A stretch of DNA of 39,427 nucleotides from Betaproteobacteria bacterium. GTDB lineage: Bacteria; Pseudomonadota; Gammaproteobacteria; Burkholderiales; Burkholderiaceae_C. Shown in pieces: positions 31,024-39,427 of this stretch (the stretch's first letter is position 1; every line of letters begins with the position of its first letter). The notes below the pieces were generated by a model. It was not told the DNA's origin. It saw only the letters and a program-made list of their open reading frames with translations, and searched no databases. The translations under genes and the position numbers were made by a program. The stretch spans positions 1 to 39,427 of the forward strand of contig CANFOR010000003.1 of NCBI GenBank assembly GCA_947448675.1. The letters run 5' to 3'.

Positions 31024-32835
31024 ATGAAGCACATCAGAAATTTTTCTATCATCGCGCACATCGATCACGGCAAATCTACGCTGGCCGATCGTTTGATTCA
31101 ACGCTGCGGCGGCTTATCCGATCGTGAGATGGAGAGCCAAGTGCTCGACTCCATGGATTTGGAAAAAGAGCGTGGGATAACCATCAAAGCGCAGACCGCT
31201 GCGCTGCATTACAAAGCCAAAGATGGGCAGATCTACAACCTGAATTTGATCGACACACCGGGCCATGTGGACTTTAGTTACGAAGTCTCGCGCTCGCTGT
31301 CGGCGTGCGAGGGCGCATTGCTGGTGGTCGATGCAAGCCAAGGCGTAGAAGCACAAACGGTAGCCAATTGCTACACCGCTACCGAGTTGGGCGTGGAAGT
31401 GATTCCGGTGCTCAACAAAATGGACTTGCCCCAAGCCGACCCAGAGGGAGCACGCGCAGAAATTGAAGACGTGATTGGCATTGACGCGACAGATGCCATT
31501 CCTTGCTCGGCTAAATCGGGCATGGGCATTGACGAAATTTTAGAAGCCATTGTCACGCGCATGCCCGCGCCACGTGGCAACCCAGACGGCCCACTGCGCG
31601 CCATGATCGTCGACAGTTGGTTCGATGCTTATGTCGGCGTGGTCATGCTGGTGCGTGTGGTCGACGGGCGTTTGGCCAAGGGCGATCGCATCAAGATGAT
31701 GGCCACCGAGGCCACCTATAACGCCGATAACCTCGGCGTCTTCACACCCGCCAATGAGCCGCGCCAGGCCTTGAATGCGGGCGAAGTAGGCTATGTGATT
31801 GCTGGCATTAAAGAGCTGCAAGCCGCTAAGGTGGGCGACACTATCACCCTGATTAAAACGGGCTCTGGCGGGGCGGCTTTTACGGCTACGCAAGCGCTGC
31901 CAGGCTTTAAAGAAATTCAGCCCCAGGTGTTTGCAGGCCTGTACCCGACCGAAGCCAATCAGTACGACTCGCTGCGTGATGCCCTGGAAAAGCTCAAGCT
32001 CAACGACTCCTCATTGCACTATGAGCCCGAGGTGTCGCAGGCCCTGGGTTTTGGTTTTCGCTGCGGCTTCTTAGGCCTGCTGCACATGGAGATTGTGCAA
32101 GAGCGATTGGAGCGCGAGTTCGACCAAGACCTCATCACCACGGCGCCCAGTGTGGTCTACCAAGTTGAGCGCGCCGATGGCGAGGTCATCATGGTGGAGA
32201 ACCCTTCCAAGATGCCCGAGCCCGGGCAGATCAACGAGATCCGCGAGCCCATCGTGACCGTGCACCTTTACATGCCGCAAGAGTATGTGGGTGCGGTGAT
32301 GACCCTGGCCAACCAAAAGCGCGGCGTGCAACTGAACATGGCTTACAAGGGCCGCCAAGTGGTGCTGACCTATGAGTTGCCGCTGGGGGAGATCGTGCTG
32401 GACTTTTTTGACAAGCTCAAAAGCGTTAGCCGCGGTTACGCCAGCATGGACTACGAGTTCAAAGAATACCGCGCTGCCGACGTAGTGAAGGTTGACATCT
32501 TGCTCAATGCCGAGAAGGTAGACGCGCTGTCCATCATCGTGCACCGCAGCCAGAGCCAATACCGGGGTCGTGCCGTGGCGGCCAAAATGCGCGAGATCAT
32601 CAGTCGGCAAATGTTCGACGTGGCCATCCAAGCGGCCATTGGAGCCAACATCATCGCCCGCGAAAACATCAAAGCCCTGCGCAAGAACGTGCTGGCAAAA
32701 TGCTACGGTGGCGACATCAGCCGCAAACGCAAACTCCTAGAGAAACAAAAAGCAGGTAAAAAGCGCATGAAACAAATTGGTTCGGTCGAAGTGCCCCAAG
32801 AGGCATTCTTGGCCATATTGCAGGTAGAAGACTGA
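31024..32835 (+). CDS. lepA: Translation elongation factor 4 (LepA)
   Basis: A 603-residue GTPase: G1 [15 protein letters not shown]3 DTPGHVDF, G4 NKMD, then EF-G-like domains and the LepA-specific C-terminus ([19 protein letters not shown]). It acts on stalled or mispaired ribosomes. ATG at 31024 is preferred over TTG at 31021. No clear ribosome-binding site. Stop overlaps the lepB start (TGATG). Confidence 0.97.
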   Translation: MKHIRNFSIIAHIDHGKSTLADRLIQRCGGLSDREMESQVLDSMDLEKERGITIKAQTAALHYKAKDGQIYNLNLIDTPGHVDFSYEVSRSLSACEGALLVVDASQGVEAQTVANCYTATELGVEVIPVLNKMDLPQADPEGARAEIEDVIGIDATDAIPCSAKSGMGIDEILEAIVTRMPAPRGNPDGPLRAMIVDSWFDAYVGVVMLVRVVDGRLAKGDRIKMMATEATYNADNLGVFTPANEPRQALNAGEVGYVIAGIKELQAAKVGDTITLIKTGSGGAAFTATQALPGFKEIQPQVFAGLYPTEANQYDSLRDALEKLKLNDSSLHYEPEVSQALGFGFRCGFLGLLHMEIVQERLEREFDQDLITTAPSVVYQVERADGEVIMVENPSKMPEPGQINEIREPIVTVHLYMPQEYVGAVMTLANQKRGVQLNMAYKGRQVVLTYELPLGEIVLDFFDKLKSVSRGYASMDYEFKEYRAADVVKVDILLNAEKVDALSIIVHRSQSQYRGRAVAAKMREIISRQMFDVAIQAAIGANIIARENIKALRKNVLAKCYGGDISRKRKLLEKQKAGKKRMKQIGSVEVPQEAFLAILQVED

Positions 32836-33824
32836 TGCCTCTACTCACTTCATTCTTGTTGGCCGCTTTTGTGGGCTATGCCGCGTCTTGGTACTTTGGC
32901 GTGGTTGAGGGTAATTTTGCCTTGCTGTTGTTCATGGCCACTGTGGTTACTGGCGTGTACTGGTTGGCCGAGCGTTTTTACTTTTTACCGCAGCGCCAAA
33001 GTGCTGCAAGCAAGCTCGAAGTAGAGTCTGCTGCGCGCCGCGAGCAACTGAGCCGACAAGGCATCAGCCAAGTAGATGGCGACATCCAAGAAGCCAAGGC
33101 CAAGTTGGTGATGCAGCCTTGGTGGCTCGATTGGACGGCCGGTTTGTTCCCGGTCATTATCGCGGTTTTTGTGCTGCGCTCCTTCTTGTTTGAGCCCTTC
33201 AAAATCCCCTCTGGCTCCATGATTCCTACCCTGCTGGTGGGCGATTTGATTTTGGTGAATAAATTCACCTACGGCCTGCGCTTGCCGGTGCTCAATACCA
33301 AGATCACCGAGGGCAGCAAGCCCCAGCGCGGCGACGTCATGGTGTTTCGCTACCCACCCAAACCCAGTCTGGACTACATCAAACGTGTGATTGGCACACC
33401 TGGCGATGAAGTCTCGTACCTGAACAAAAAACTCATGGTCAATGGCAAGGCCTTGAGCAAAGACGCGCTGCCAGACTTCTTCGACGAAGACAGTACCCGC
33501 TACGCTAAGCAGTTTGAAGAAGTCGTGCCCAGTGGCCCAGATGGCGTGAGTGGCCAACGCAAACACCGTTTACTCAATGACGACGAGCGCCCTGCGTTTA
33601 TTCCGGGTGCTGATGAATTTCAATTTAAAAGCAACTGCCGTTACAGTGCCGAAGGCGTGGTGTGTAAAGTACCAGAAGGCATGTACTTCATGATGGGCGA
33701 CAACCGCGATAATTCTTTAGACTCACGCTACTGGGGTTTTGTGCCCGAGAAAAACATCGTCGGCAAAGCCTTTATGGTGTGGATGAATTTTTCGAACCTC
33801 AAACGCATTGGAACTTTTGAGTAA
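32835..33824 (+). CDS. lepB: Signal peptidase I
   Basis: A 329-residue inner-membrane protease. N-terminal hydrophobic segments, then nucleophile Ser128 in FKIPSGSMIPTLLVGD and general-base Lys183 in DYIKRVIGTPGD; the 55-residue spacing equals that of the Escherichia coli enzyme as I recall. MGDNRDNSLDSRYWGFV is the box E signature. It removes signal peptides, including presumably that of RseB and the CHAT protein. Translationally coupled to lepA, as is usual. Confidence 0.97.
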   Translation: MPLLTSFLLAAFVGYAASWYFGVVEGNFALLLFMATVVTGVYWLAERFYFLPQRQSAASKLEVESAARREQLSRQGISQVDGDIQEAKAKLVMQPWWLDWTAGLFPVIIAVFVLRSFLFEPFKIPSGSMIPTLLVGDLILVNKFTYGLRLPVLNTKITEGSKPQRGDVMVFRYPPKPSLDYIKRVIGTPGDEVSYLNKKLMVNGKALSKDALPDFFDEDSTRYAKQFEEVVPSGPDGVSGQRKHRLLNDDERPAFIPGADEFQFKSNCRYSAEGVVCKVPEGMYFMMGDNRDNSLDSRYWGFVPEKNIVGKAFMVWMNFSNLKRIGTFE

Positions 33825-33846
33825 ACTTTTTACAATGGAGCGGACT

Positions 33847-34188
33847 ATGAAATCGAGTCAGAGAGGCGTTTCTTTTTTGGGTTTGCTAATCGTGGGTGGG
33901 CTGCTAGCCTTTACCGGTGTCATTGGCGCGCAGGTTTTCCCTACCGTGGTGGAAAACCTGGCTGTTGAGAAAGCCGTAAACAAAGCTAAAGAAGGTAGCA
34001 CCGTGTCGGAAGTGCGTTTGATTTTTGACAAAGCAAGCCAAGTAGACGACATCAAATCAATCAATGGCAAAGACCTTGAAATTAGCAAAGAAGGCGACAA
34101 GGTGGTGGTGTCTTACGGCTATAACAAAGAAATCCATTTGGCTGGCCCGGCATTTTTGCTCATTAAATACAGCGGTCGCAGCAAGTAA
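33847..34188 (+). CDS. DUF4845 small membrane protein
   Basis: A 113-residue protein with one N-terminal membrane helix (FLGLLIVGGLLAFTGVIGAQVFP) and a small soluble domain (YGYNKEIHLAGPAFLLIKYSG). It matches the DUF4845 proteins found between lepB and rnc in betaproteobacteria; no function is established. ATG at 33847 has GGAG seven bases upstream; two earlier in-frame ATGs are less likely. A possible promoter TTGGAA, 17 nt, TACAAT (33808-33836) lies just before it. Confidence 0.8.
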   Translation: MKSSQRGVSFLGLLIVGGLLAFTGVIGAQVFPTVVENLAVEKAVNKAKEGSTVSEVRLIFDKASQVDDIKSINGKDLEISKEGDKVVVSYGYNKEIHLAGPAFLLIKYSGRSK

Positions 34189-34190
34189 GC

Positions 34191-34886
34191 GTGGGTCCAA
34201 GCATTTCCCCTGAACTCGAACGCCTGCAGCAATTGCTGCAGCACCCCTTTGCCGATACGCGCCTGTTGCAGCGCGCCGTCACGCACCGTAGCTTTTCTGC
34301 GGACCACAATGAGCGCCTCGAATTCGTTGGCGACTCGGTGCTCAATCTTGCCGTCGCTGCGCTCTTGTACGAAGCCCTACAAACCATGCCCGAAGGCGAC
34401 CTCTCGCGCATCCGCGCTAACTTGGTCAAGCAAGACACCCTGCACGGTATTGCAACAGGCTTGGGTCTGGATAAAGTTTTGCGCCTGGGCGAGGGCGAGT
34501 CGCGCTCGGGCGGGCACAAGCGCCCATCCATCTTGGCCGACGCGTTAGAGGCTTTGATTGCCGCCGTTTACATAGACGCTGGCTACGATGCTGCCGCCGC
34601 CTTGGTGCGCCGTTTGTTTGCCGACGTGGAAATCAACCCGCAAATGCAGGCCATGGGCAAAGATCCCAAAACCGAGTTGCAAGAATGGCTGCAAGGGCGC
34701 AAGATGAAGCTGCCGCTCTACCGGGTGGTGGCCACCTTGGGCGCGGCCCACAAACAAACTTTTGACGTGGAGTGCGAGGTAGAAGAACTCGGCCACGCCG
34801 AACGCGGCATTGGCGGTTCGCGTCGTGCCGGTGAGCAAGTGGCCGCGGCCGCTATGCTCGGATATTTGAAAGCACACAAACTATGA
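34191..34886 (+). CDS. rnc: Ribonuclease III
   Basis: A 231-residue enzyme: the signature [13 protein letters not shown] with the catalytic acidic residues, the second acidic site in [17 protein letters not shown], then a C-terminal double-stranded RNA-binding domain ([21 protein letters not shown]). It cuts rRNA precursors and other duplex RNA. The start is GTG at 34191, 2 bp after the previous stop. The stop overlaps the era start (ATGA), as in most proteobacteria. Confidence 0.96.
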   Translation: MGPSISPELERLQQLLQHPFADTRLLQRAVTHRSFSADHNERLEFVGDSVLNLAVAALLYEALQTMPEGDLSRIRANLVKQDTLHGIATGLGLDKVLRLGEGESRSGGHKRPSILADALEALIAAVYIDAGYDAAAALVRRLFADVEINPQMQAMGKDPKTELQEWLQGRKMKLPLYRVVATLGAAHKQTFDVECEVEELGHAERGIGGSRRAGEQVAAAAMLGYLKAHKL

Positions 34887-35869
34887 ATGCTACGCCACCC
34901 GAATTGCCGGAGGCTGGCGCATTGCAATCCCCCGCGCCTGCCACCCACACCGCAGCTGAAGCCGCCGACCTCAAGCCGCAGCGCTGCGGCCTGATCGCCA
35001 TCGTGGGCAAACCCAATGTGGGCAAGTCCACTCTGCTCAACGCCTTGGTGGGTCAAAAAATCAGCATCACCTCGCGCAAAGCGCAAACCACGCGCCATCG
35101 CATTACCGGTATGCGTACCGAAGGCCAAGCACAGTTCGTGTTTGTAGACACACCGGGCTTTCAAACCATTCACAACAATGCGCTGAACCGCTCGCTCAAC
35201 AAAACCGTGCAAGGCGCGGTGAGCGACGTTGACTTGGTCTTGTTCACGGTCGAAGCGGGCAGCTTTACGCCAGCGGACGCCCGCGTGCTGGCCTTGCTCA
35301 AGCCTGGCATTCCGGCCTTGCTGATTGCCAACAAGTTTGACACCATCCACCGCCGAGGTGACATCGCGCCCTGGTTGCAAGCTATGCAAGAGCGCCACGC
35401 TTTTGCCGAGTTTGTGCCCATGTCGGCCAAGAACGCCCGCGACGTGACGCGTTTGCTCGACATTTGCGCCAAATACCTGCCCGAGCAAGCCTGGTGGTAC
35501 GCCGCTGATGAGTTGACCGACCGCAGCGAAAAGTTTTTGGCCAGCGAAACCATCCGCGAAAAGCTCTTTCGTCTCACTGGCGACGAGCTGCCCTACACCT
35601 CGACCGTCATCATCGACAAGTTTGAAGAAGAGCCGAGCAAAAAATTCAAGCGCTTCATCAAAGTGGCCGCCACCATCGTGGTCGAGCGCGACACGCACAA
35701 AGCCATGGTCATCGGCGAGAGCGGCGAGCGCCTCAAACGCATCGGCACCGAAACCCGGCAAGAGCTTGAAAAGCTAATGGACGCCAAAGTCTTCATCGAA
35801 ATTTGGGTCAAGGTGCGCTCCGGTTGGGCTGACGACGAAGCGCGGGTAAGGTCCTTCGGCTACGAGTAG
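34883..35869 (+). CDS. era: GTPase Era
   Basis: A 328-residue protein: G1 [18 protein letters not shown] and SAKNARD of the GTPase domain, then the KH domain ([20 protein letters not shown] and FIEIWVKV). It helps mature 16S rRNA in the small subunit. The N-terminus has ~30 extra, low-complexity residues before the G domain. Overlaps rnc by 4 bp and is 2 bp from recO. Confidence 0.97.
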   Translation: MNATPPELPEAGALQSPAPATHTAAEAADLKPQRCGLIAIVGKPNVGKSTLLNALVGQKISITSRKAQTTRHRITGMRTEGQAQFVFVDTPGFQTIHNNALNRSLNKTVQGAVSDVDLVLFTVEAGSFTPADARVLALLKPGIPALLIANKFDTIHRRGDIAPWLQAMQERHAFAEFVPMSAKNARDVTRLLDICAKYLPEQAWWYAADELTDRSEKFLASETIREKLFRLTGDELPYTSTVIIDKFEEEPSKKFKRFIKVAATIVVERDTHKAMVIGESGERLKRIGTETRQELEKLMDAKVFIEIWVKVRSGWADDEARVRSFGYE

Positions 35870-35871
35870 CC

Positions 35872-36615
35872 ATGAAGCGCATCGCGGACGAACCAGCCTA
35901 CGTGCTGCACCACTACGACTGGAGCGAGTCCAGCGTCATCCTCGAAGTCTTTACCCGCCACTACGGACGCATCGCCCTGGTAGCCAAGGGTGCCAAGCGG
36001 CCCAGCTCGAACTTTCGCCCGGTGCTACTGCCGTTGCAACCGCTGCGCATGGCCTATGGCGGCGACGCGGAAATTCGCACGCTCAAAGGTGCCGAATGGG
36101 TGGGTGGCCACGTCATGCCCACCGGCGAGGCGCTGCTCACAGGCTACTACCTCAACGAGCTGCTGCTGCGCCTGTTGGCACGCGACGATCCGCACGCCGC
36201 GCTCTTCGATGCCTATGCCCAGGTGGTGCCCGCATTGGCCAGCTCCGAGGCCAGCATTGTGCAACCTACGCTGCGCACCTTTGAGCTCTTGCTGCTGCGC
36301 GAAATCGGTCTGCTGCCCGCGCTGAACCAACAAACCATGACGCTCGAACCCCTGCAAGCCGTAGAGCGCTATTGCCTGGTGCCCGAGGGTGGCTTGCGGG
36401 TAGCCCATGGCGACGACACTGCAAGCCTGCCCGGGGCCGATTGGCTGGCCCTGCAAGCCGCTTTAGACGACGCTGCACCCCTGGCTGTTACCGCAAGCGT
36501 CTGCGCCCGCCATTTACCGGCCCTGCGGCCCCAACTGCGCACCCTGCTCAACTACCATTGCGGTGTTAAAACCCTGCAAACCCGCCAGCTCATGCTGGAC
36601 GTGCAAAATCTCTAA
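35872..36615 (+). CDS. recO: DNA repair protein RecO
   Basis: A 247-residue RecO: N-terminal OB fold ([33 protein letters not shown]), then a helical domain with [19 protein letters not shown] and [16 protein letters not shown]. It loads RecA with RecR at gaps. It follows era directly, as in many betaproteobacteria, and is 6 bp from pdxJ. Confidence 0.95.
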   Translation: MKRIADEPAYVLHHYDWSESSVILEVFTRHYGRIALVAKGAKRPSSNFRPVLLPLQPLRMAYGGDAEIRTLKGAEWVGGHVMPTGEALLTGYYLNELLLRLLARDDPHAALFDAYAQVVPALASSEASIVQPTLRTFELLLLREIGLLPALNQQTMTLEPLQAVERYCLVPEGGLRVAHGDDTASLPGADWLALQAALDDAAPLAVTASVCARHLPALRPQLRTLLNYHCGVKTLQTRQLMLDVQNL

Positions 36616-36621
36616 ACCCTT

Positions 36622-37410
36622 ATGACCGCTCTGTCTGTCAACCTCAACAAAGTTGCCCTGGTGCGCAATACCCGTCACCTGGGCCTGCCCTCGGTCACGC
36701 GCGCCGCCAAGCTGTGCCTGGCGGCGGGTGCACAAGGCATCACCGTGCACCCCCGGCCCGACGAGCGCCATATGCGCGCGCACGACGTGCACGAGTTGGC
36801 TGCCTTGCTACAAGACTGGCCGCAAGCCGAGTACAACATCGAGGGCAACCCCTTTCACAACCTGATGGACTTCGTCCGCGCGCTGCGGCCGCACCAAGCC
36901 ACCTTGGTGCCCGACAGCGTCGAGCAGTCCACCAGCGACCACGGTTGGCGCTTTCCGCAAGACGCCGCACGCCTGCAGCCGCTCATTGCCGAGTGCCACA
37001 CCCTGGGCGTGCGCGTGAGCCTGTTCATGGACCCCGAGCCCGCGCAAATGGCCGCTGCCAAAGCCGTGGGCGCCGACCGTGTCGAGCTCTACACCGAGAG
37101 CTGGGCCAGTGCCTGCCTGCAGCACAGCGGCACGCCGAGCGAGGCAGCAGTGCTGGCGCGCTTTGTGGCCAGTGCGCAGGCGGCCCAAGCTGCGGGCCTG
37201 GGTGTCAACGCTGGCCACGACCTGAACCTGCACAACCTCAGGCCCTTTTTGCGTGCCGTGCCCGGCGTGCAAGAAGTGTCGATTGGCCACGCCTTTGTCG
37301 GCGACGCCCTCGAGCTGGGCTATGCCGCTGCCGTGAAAGCCTATCTGGCCTGCATTGCCGCTGCGCCAACGGCTACTGCGCGCGCGCCAACACCCGGCCT
37401 TTCGGGTTGA
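36622..37410 (+). CDS. pdxJ: Pyridoxine 5'-phosphate synthase
   Basis: A 262-residue TIM-barrel enzyme: [33 protein letters not shown] (active-site His), [12 protein letters not shown], and [25 protein letters not shown] for phosphate binding. It condenses 1-deoxyxylulose 5-phosphate with aminoacetone phosphate. It ends with a short Ala/Thr-rich tail. acpS begins 16 bp later. Confidence 0.96.
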   Translation: MTALSVNLNKVALVRNTRHLGLPSVTRAAKLCLAAGAQGITVHPRPDERHMRAHDVHELAALLQDWPQAEYNIEGNPFHNLMDFVRALRPHQATLVPDSVEQSTSDHGWRFPQDAARLQPLIAECHTLGVRVSLFMDPEPAQMAAAKAVGADRVELYTESWASACLQHSGTPSEAAVLARFVASAQAAQAAGLGVNAGHDLNLHNLRPFLRAVPGVQEVSIGHAFVGDALELGYAAAVKAYLACIAAAPTATARAPTPGLSG

Positions 37411-37426
37411 GCGAGGCCAAGCCCCC

Positions 37427-37828
37427 ATGGTCTACGGCATCGGCACCGACATCTGCGACATCCGCCGCATCCGCGCCAGCTTAGCGCGGCACGGCGAGCG
37501 CTTTGCCGCCAAGATTTTGAGCGACGAAGAATTCAAAACCTTCTCGGAGCGCAGTGCCCGCTGGCCCGAGCGCGGTGTGCGTTACCTGGCCACCCGCTTC
37601 TCGGCCAAAGAGGCCTTTAGCAAAGCCATCGGCATGGGCATGCGCCTGCCCATGACCTGGCGCAATTGCGCCGTGGCCAAGCTGCCAAGCGGCCAGCCCT
37701 GCATCGTGCTGCATGGCGCATTAAAGACATGGTTTGAAGCCCAGGGCTTGAGCGCCCACATCAGCATCACCGACGAGTCCGAATACGCCGCCAGCTTCTG
37801 CGTGGTCGAGCATTTAAGAGGTAAATAG
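37427..37828 (+). CDS. acpS: Holo-ACP synthase
   Basis: A 133-residue enzyme that adds phosphopantetheine to Acp[13 protein letters not shown] (metal-binding Asp) and [13 protein letters not shown] (metal-binding Glu, Lys) are the family motifs. ATG at 37427 starts MVYGIGTDI as usual. The last codons and the TAG stop lie in the tail of a 59-nt repeat copy. Confidence 0.95.
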   Translation: MVYGIGTDICDIRRIRASLARHGERFAAKILSDEEFKTFSERSARWPERGVRYLATRFSAKEAFSKAIGMGMRLPMTWRNCAVAKLPSGQPCIVLHGALKTWFEAQGLSAHISITDESEYAASFCVVEHLRGK

Positions 37829-37876
37829 GCCTGCAAGGCGCATAAAATATACGTATACAGCTATTAAATTTATAGC
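37818..37876 (-). repeat. 59-nt repeat, copy 16 (acpS 3' end and acpS-nagZ gap)
   Basis: Reverse strand head GCTATAAATTTAATAGC with perfect arms, then TACGTATATTTTATGCGCC, GCAGGCC and TATTTACCTC, exactly 59 nt. The head is 12 bp before nagZ, so it forms most of its leader. Confidence 0.85.
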
Positions 37877-37888
37877 TATAGGAATCCC

Positions 37889-38947
37889 ATGCCGCAACAC
37901 GCACCGCTCATCATCGACGTCTCTGGTACCACGCTCACACCTGCCGACCGGCGCCGCTTGGCCCACCCGCTGGTGGGTGGCGTGATCCACTTTGCGCGCA
38001 ATTGGCAGAGCCGCGAACAGCTCTGCGCGCTCAATGCAGCCATCAAATCTATCAGGCCCGATGTGCTGATTGCTGTAGACCAGGAGGGCGGTCGCGTGCA
38101 GCGCTTCAGGACCGACGGTTTCACCCACCTGCCGCCCATGCACGCCCTGGGCGAGCTGTGGCTGCAAGACGCATTGCCCGCCACGCTAGCCGCCACGGCC
38201 TGCGGCTATGTGTTGGGCACTGAGCTGCGCGCCTGTGGGGTCGACTTGAGCTTTACACCCGTACTCGACCTCGGCTACGGCGGCAGCAGCGTGATTGGCG
38301 ACCGCGCCTTTGCGCGCGACCCACGCGTGGTCAGCCTGCTAGCCAAGAGCCTCATGCACGGCCTCTTGCAGGCCGGTATGCACAACTGCGGCAAACACTT
38401 CCCTGGCCACGGCTTTGTCAAAGCCGACTCACACCACGCCGTGCCCATCGACCCGCGCAGCCTCAAAGCTATCTTGGCCGAGGACGCCGCGCCCTACCCA
38501 TGGCTGGGCAGCAGCCTGGCCAGCGTCATGCCCGCCCATGTGGTCTACCCCAAGGTGGACGCGCGGCCCGCAGGTTTTTCAGCGCGCTGGTTGCAAGACA
38601 TTTTGCGCGGCAAACTGGGCTTTGGTGGCGCGATTTTCAGCGACGATTTATCTATGGCGGGAGCCCGCGTGCTAGAGGGCCAAGAACTGAGCTACACCCA
38701 AGCCGCGCTCGCCGCCTTGCAAGCAGGTTGCGACATGGTTTTGCTGTGCAACCAAAGCGTAGATGGCGGTAGCGCTTTAGATGCATTGCTGGCGGGCCTG
38801 ACCGAAGCGCAAATCAAAAACCAGTGGCAGCCCAGCGAAGCCAGCGAGCTGCGCCGCCGCGCCTTGCTGCCCGTGGGCCCAGCGTTAGATTGGGACGCGC
38901 TGATGCGGCACCCTGCGTATATGCAGGCGGTGTTTCAGGTGCCTTGA
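37889..38947 (+). CDS. nagZ: Beta-N-acetylhexosaminidase NagZ
   Basis: A 352-residue cytosolic glycoside hydrolase of family 3: AVDQEGGRVQRF, NCGKHFPGHGFVKADSHHAVP (His loop) and IFSDDLSMAGA with the nucleophile Asp. It releases GlcNAc from recycled anhydromuropeptides. A short GGA-type ribosome-binding site is present. It closes the housekeeping run; the next gene to the right is a transposase. Confidence 0.95.
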   Translation: MPQHAPLIIDVSGTTLTPADRRRLAHPLVGGVIHFARNWQSREQLCALNAAIKSIRPDVLIAVDQEGGRVQRFRTDGFTHLPPMHALGELWLQDALPATLAATACGYVLGTELRACGVDLSFTPVLDLGYGGSSVIGDRAFARDPRVVSLLAKSLMHGLLQAGMHNCGKHFPGHGFVKADSHHAVPIDPRSLKAILAEDAAPYPWLGSSLASVMPAHVVYPKVDARPAGFSARWLQDILRGKLGFGGAIFSDDLSMAGARVLEGQELSYTQAALAALQAGCDMVLLCNQSVDGGSALDALLAGLTEAQIKNQWQPSEASELRRRALLPVGPALDWDALMRHPAYMQAVFQVP

Positions 38948-38951
38948 GTTT

Positions 38952-39116
38952 TTAGGCCACGGCCTTGGCGGGCGCGTCGGGCGTCAGTGGCTGGGCGCTT
39001 ACGCTCTCGCGCAGATGCCGCTTGTAGTTTTTTGACTGGGCTGGCGCGGCCACCTTGGCCCGCATGCGTCGCGCTACAGTTTGCGCGAATGGGCTCCAGC
39101 GCCCCTCCACCGCCAC
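38952..39116 (-). pseudogene. Possible 3' remnant of a small gene
   Basis: A minus-strand frame with strong third-position G/C and no stops, ending TAA at 38952-38954. It reads VAVEGRWSPFAQTVARRMRA then KVAAPAQSKNYKRHLRESVS and a Pro/Ala-rich end. GTG at 39116 or ATG at 39065 could start it, but the frame runs upstream into the 59-nt repeat at 39157 and ends at a TAG there. No family recognised. It may be the tail of a gene cut by the repeat or by the nearby insertion sequence, or a small basic protein. Confidence 0.35.
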
Positions 39117-39156
39117 CCGCCACGCTTGCGGATTATCTTTGGATTGCGATCTAGCT

Positions 39157-39215
39157 GCTACTGTTTTTGTAGCAAACTATGACGATTTGGCGATGGCATT
39201 AGGCGGTTCTTGCTT
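39157..39215 (+). repeat. 59-nt repeat, copy 17 (intergenic)
   Basis: Head GCTACTGTTTTTGTAGC with perfect arms, then TATGACGATTTGGCGATGG, CATTAGGCGG and TTCTTGCTTG. Lies 124 bp before the transposase start. Confidence 0.75.
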
Positions 39216-39338
39216 GAAATTGATGTTTTGGGAGGCTTCTGCGATGGCTCAATGGCTTGCAGCGGGCGCGAGGAATCATGTTCAAAACCCCATCCCAACA
39301 ACCTCGATGGAGGCACGCCAATTGCGAGCTTTAACGGC
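39216..39338. other. Gap before the transposase
   Basis: No gene seen. The left end and terminal inverted repeat of the insertion sequence should lie here or further left, but with the right end outside the window I cannot identify it. Confidence 0.4.
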
Positions 39339-39427
39339 ATGAAACAAACAGACCTCGGACTCGATCTCAGCACCCGGCGCACGCGCAAGCAAGTCTTGCT
39401 CGAAGAAATGAACCAAGTCATGCCTTG
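39339..39427 (+). mobile_element. IS5-family transposase, N-terminal part (runs off window)
   Basis: An open frame from ATG 39339 to the window end: MKQTDLGLDLSTRRTRKQVL then LEEMNQVMP. The RRTRK followed by L-x-E-M-N-x-V-x-P is the N-terminus of IS5-family transposases. Only 29 residues are visible, so intactness and the exact element are unknown. No good ribosome-binding site. Confidence 0.75.

Noticed and set aside
35383-35400. GCTATGCAAGAGC in era as a repeat head
   Set aside because: Only 13 nt rather than 17 between arm ends, and the residues are normal for Era.

Overview
The window reads as a chromosomal segment of a high-GC betaproteobacterium of the order Burkholderiales, most likely the family Comamonadaceae. 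The basis is gene order and protein style: the run yceD-rpmF-plsX-fabHDG-acpP-fabF-rpoE-rseA-rseB-degP-lepA-lepB-rnc-era-recO-pdxJ-acpS-nagZ, and the presence of a Bug-type (TctC) receptor. I cannot name a species. No rRNA, tRNA, CRISPR array or prophage was seen.

Layout. 1-4.5 kb: the end of a tartrate/D-malate dehydrogenase gene, an orphan Bug receptor, a divergent pair for a lipoprotein and a cupredoxin-like protein, a glycerate kinase/hydroxypyruvate reductase (TtuD-like) and a small cupin. 4.5-7.5 kb: a 998-residue exported TPR-CHAT (caspase-like) protein. 7.5-14.8 kb, minus strand: iorA-iorB (indolepyruvate:ferredoxin oxidoreductase), a complete TRAP transporter (dctP-dctQ-dctM) and a 4HBT-type thioesterase. 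14.9-20 kb: HAD phosphatase, Rieske protein, S49 peptidase, a membrane protein, an RsmI-like methyltransferase, Maf and YceD. 20-26 kb: rpmF and the fatty-acid synthesis genes. 26-30.5 kb: a YgfX-like protein and the envelope-stress set rpoE-rseA-rseB-degP. 30.5-31 kb: a 525-bp non-coding stretch with two terminators, a perfect DnaA box and a possible small RNA. 31-39 kb: lepA-lepB-(DUF4845)-rnc-era-recO-pdxJ-acpS-nagZ. The window ends in the start of an IS5-family transposase.

The main unexplained signal is a dispersed, oriented repeat of about 59 nt. I found 17 convincing copies and one degenerate one. Each copy opens with a 17-nt palindromic head (GCTAY, 7-nt loop, RTAGC), followed by conserved ACGCA, GGCGNGCG-like and GGCC-TTTT blocks at fixed distances. 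Most copies lie inside coding sequence, including fabD, fabG, rseB, sppA and both iorA and iorB. They are kept in frame. Three unrelated proteins (the CHAT protein, SppA and RseB) share a repeat-encoded peptide without gaps, and in RseB that peptide is the signal sequence. Two genes (ttuD, fabH) take their TAG stop from the repeat. All six coding copies read in that same phase have GAG in place of TAG. This looks like a mobile or formerly mobile miniature element that has been turned into protein sequence.
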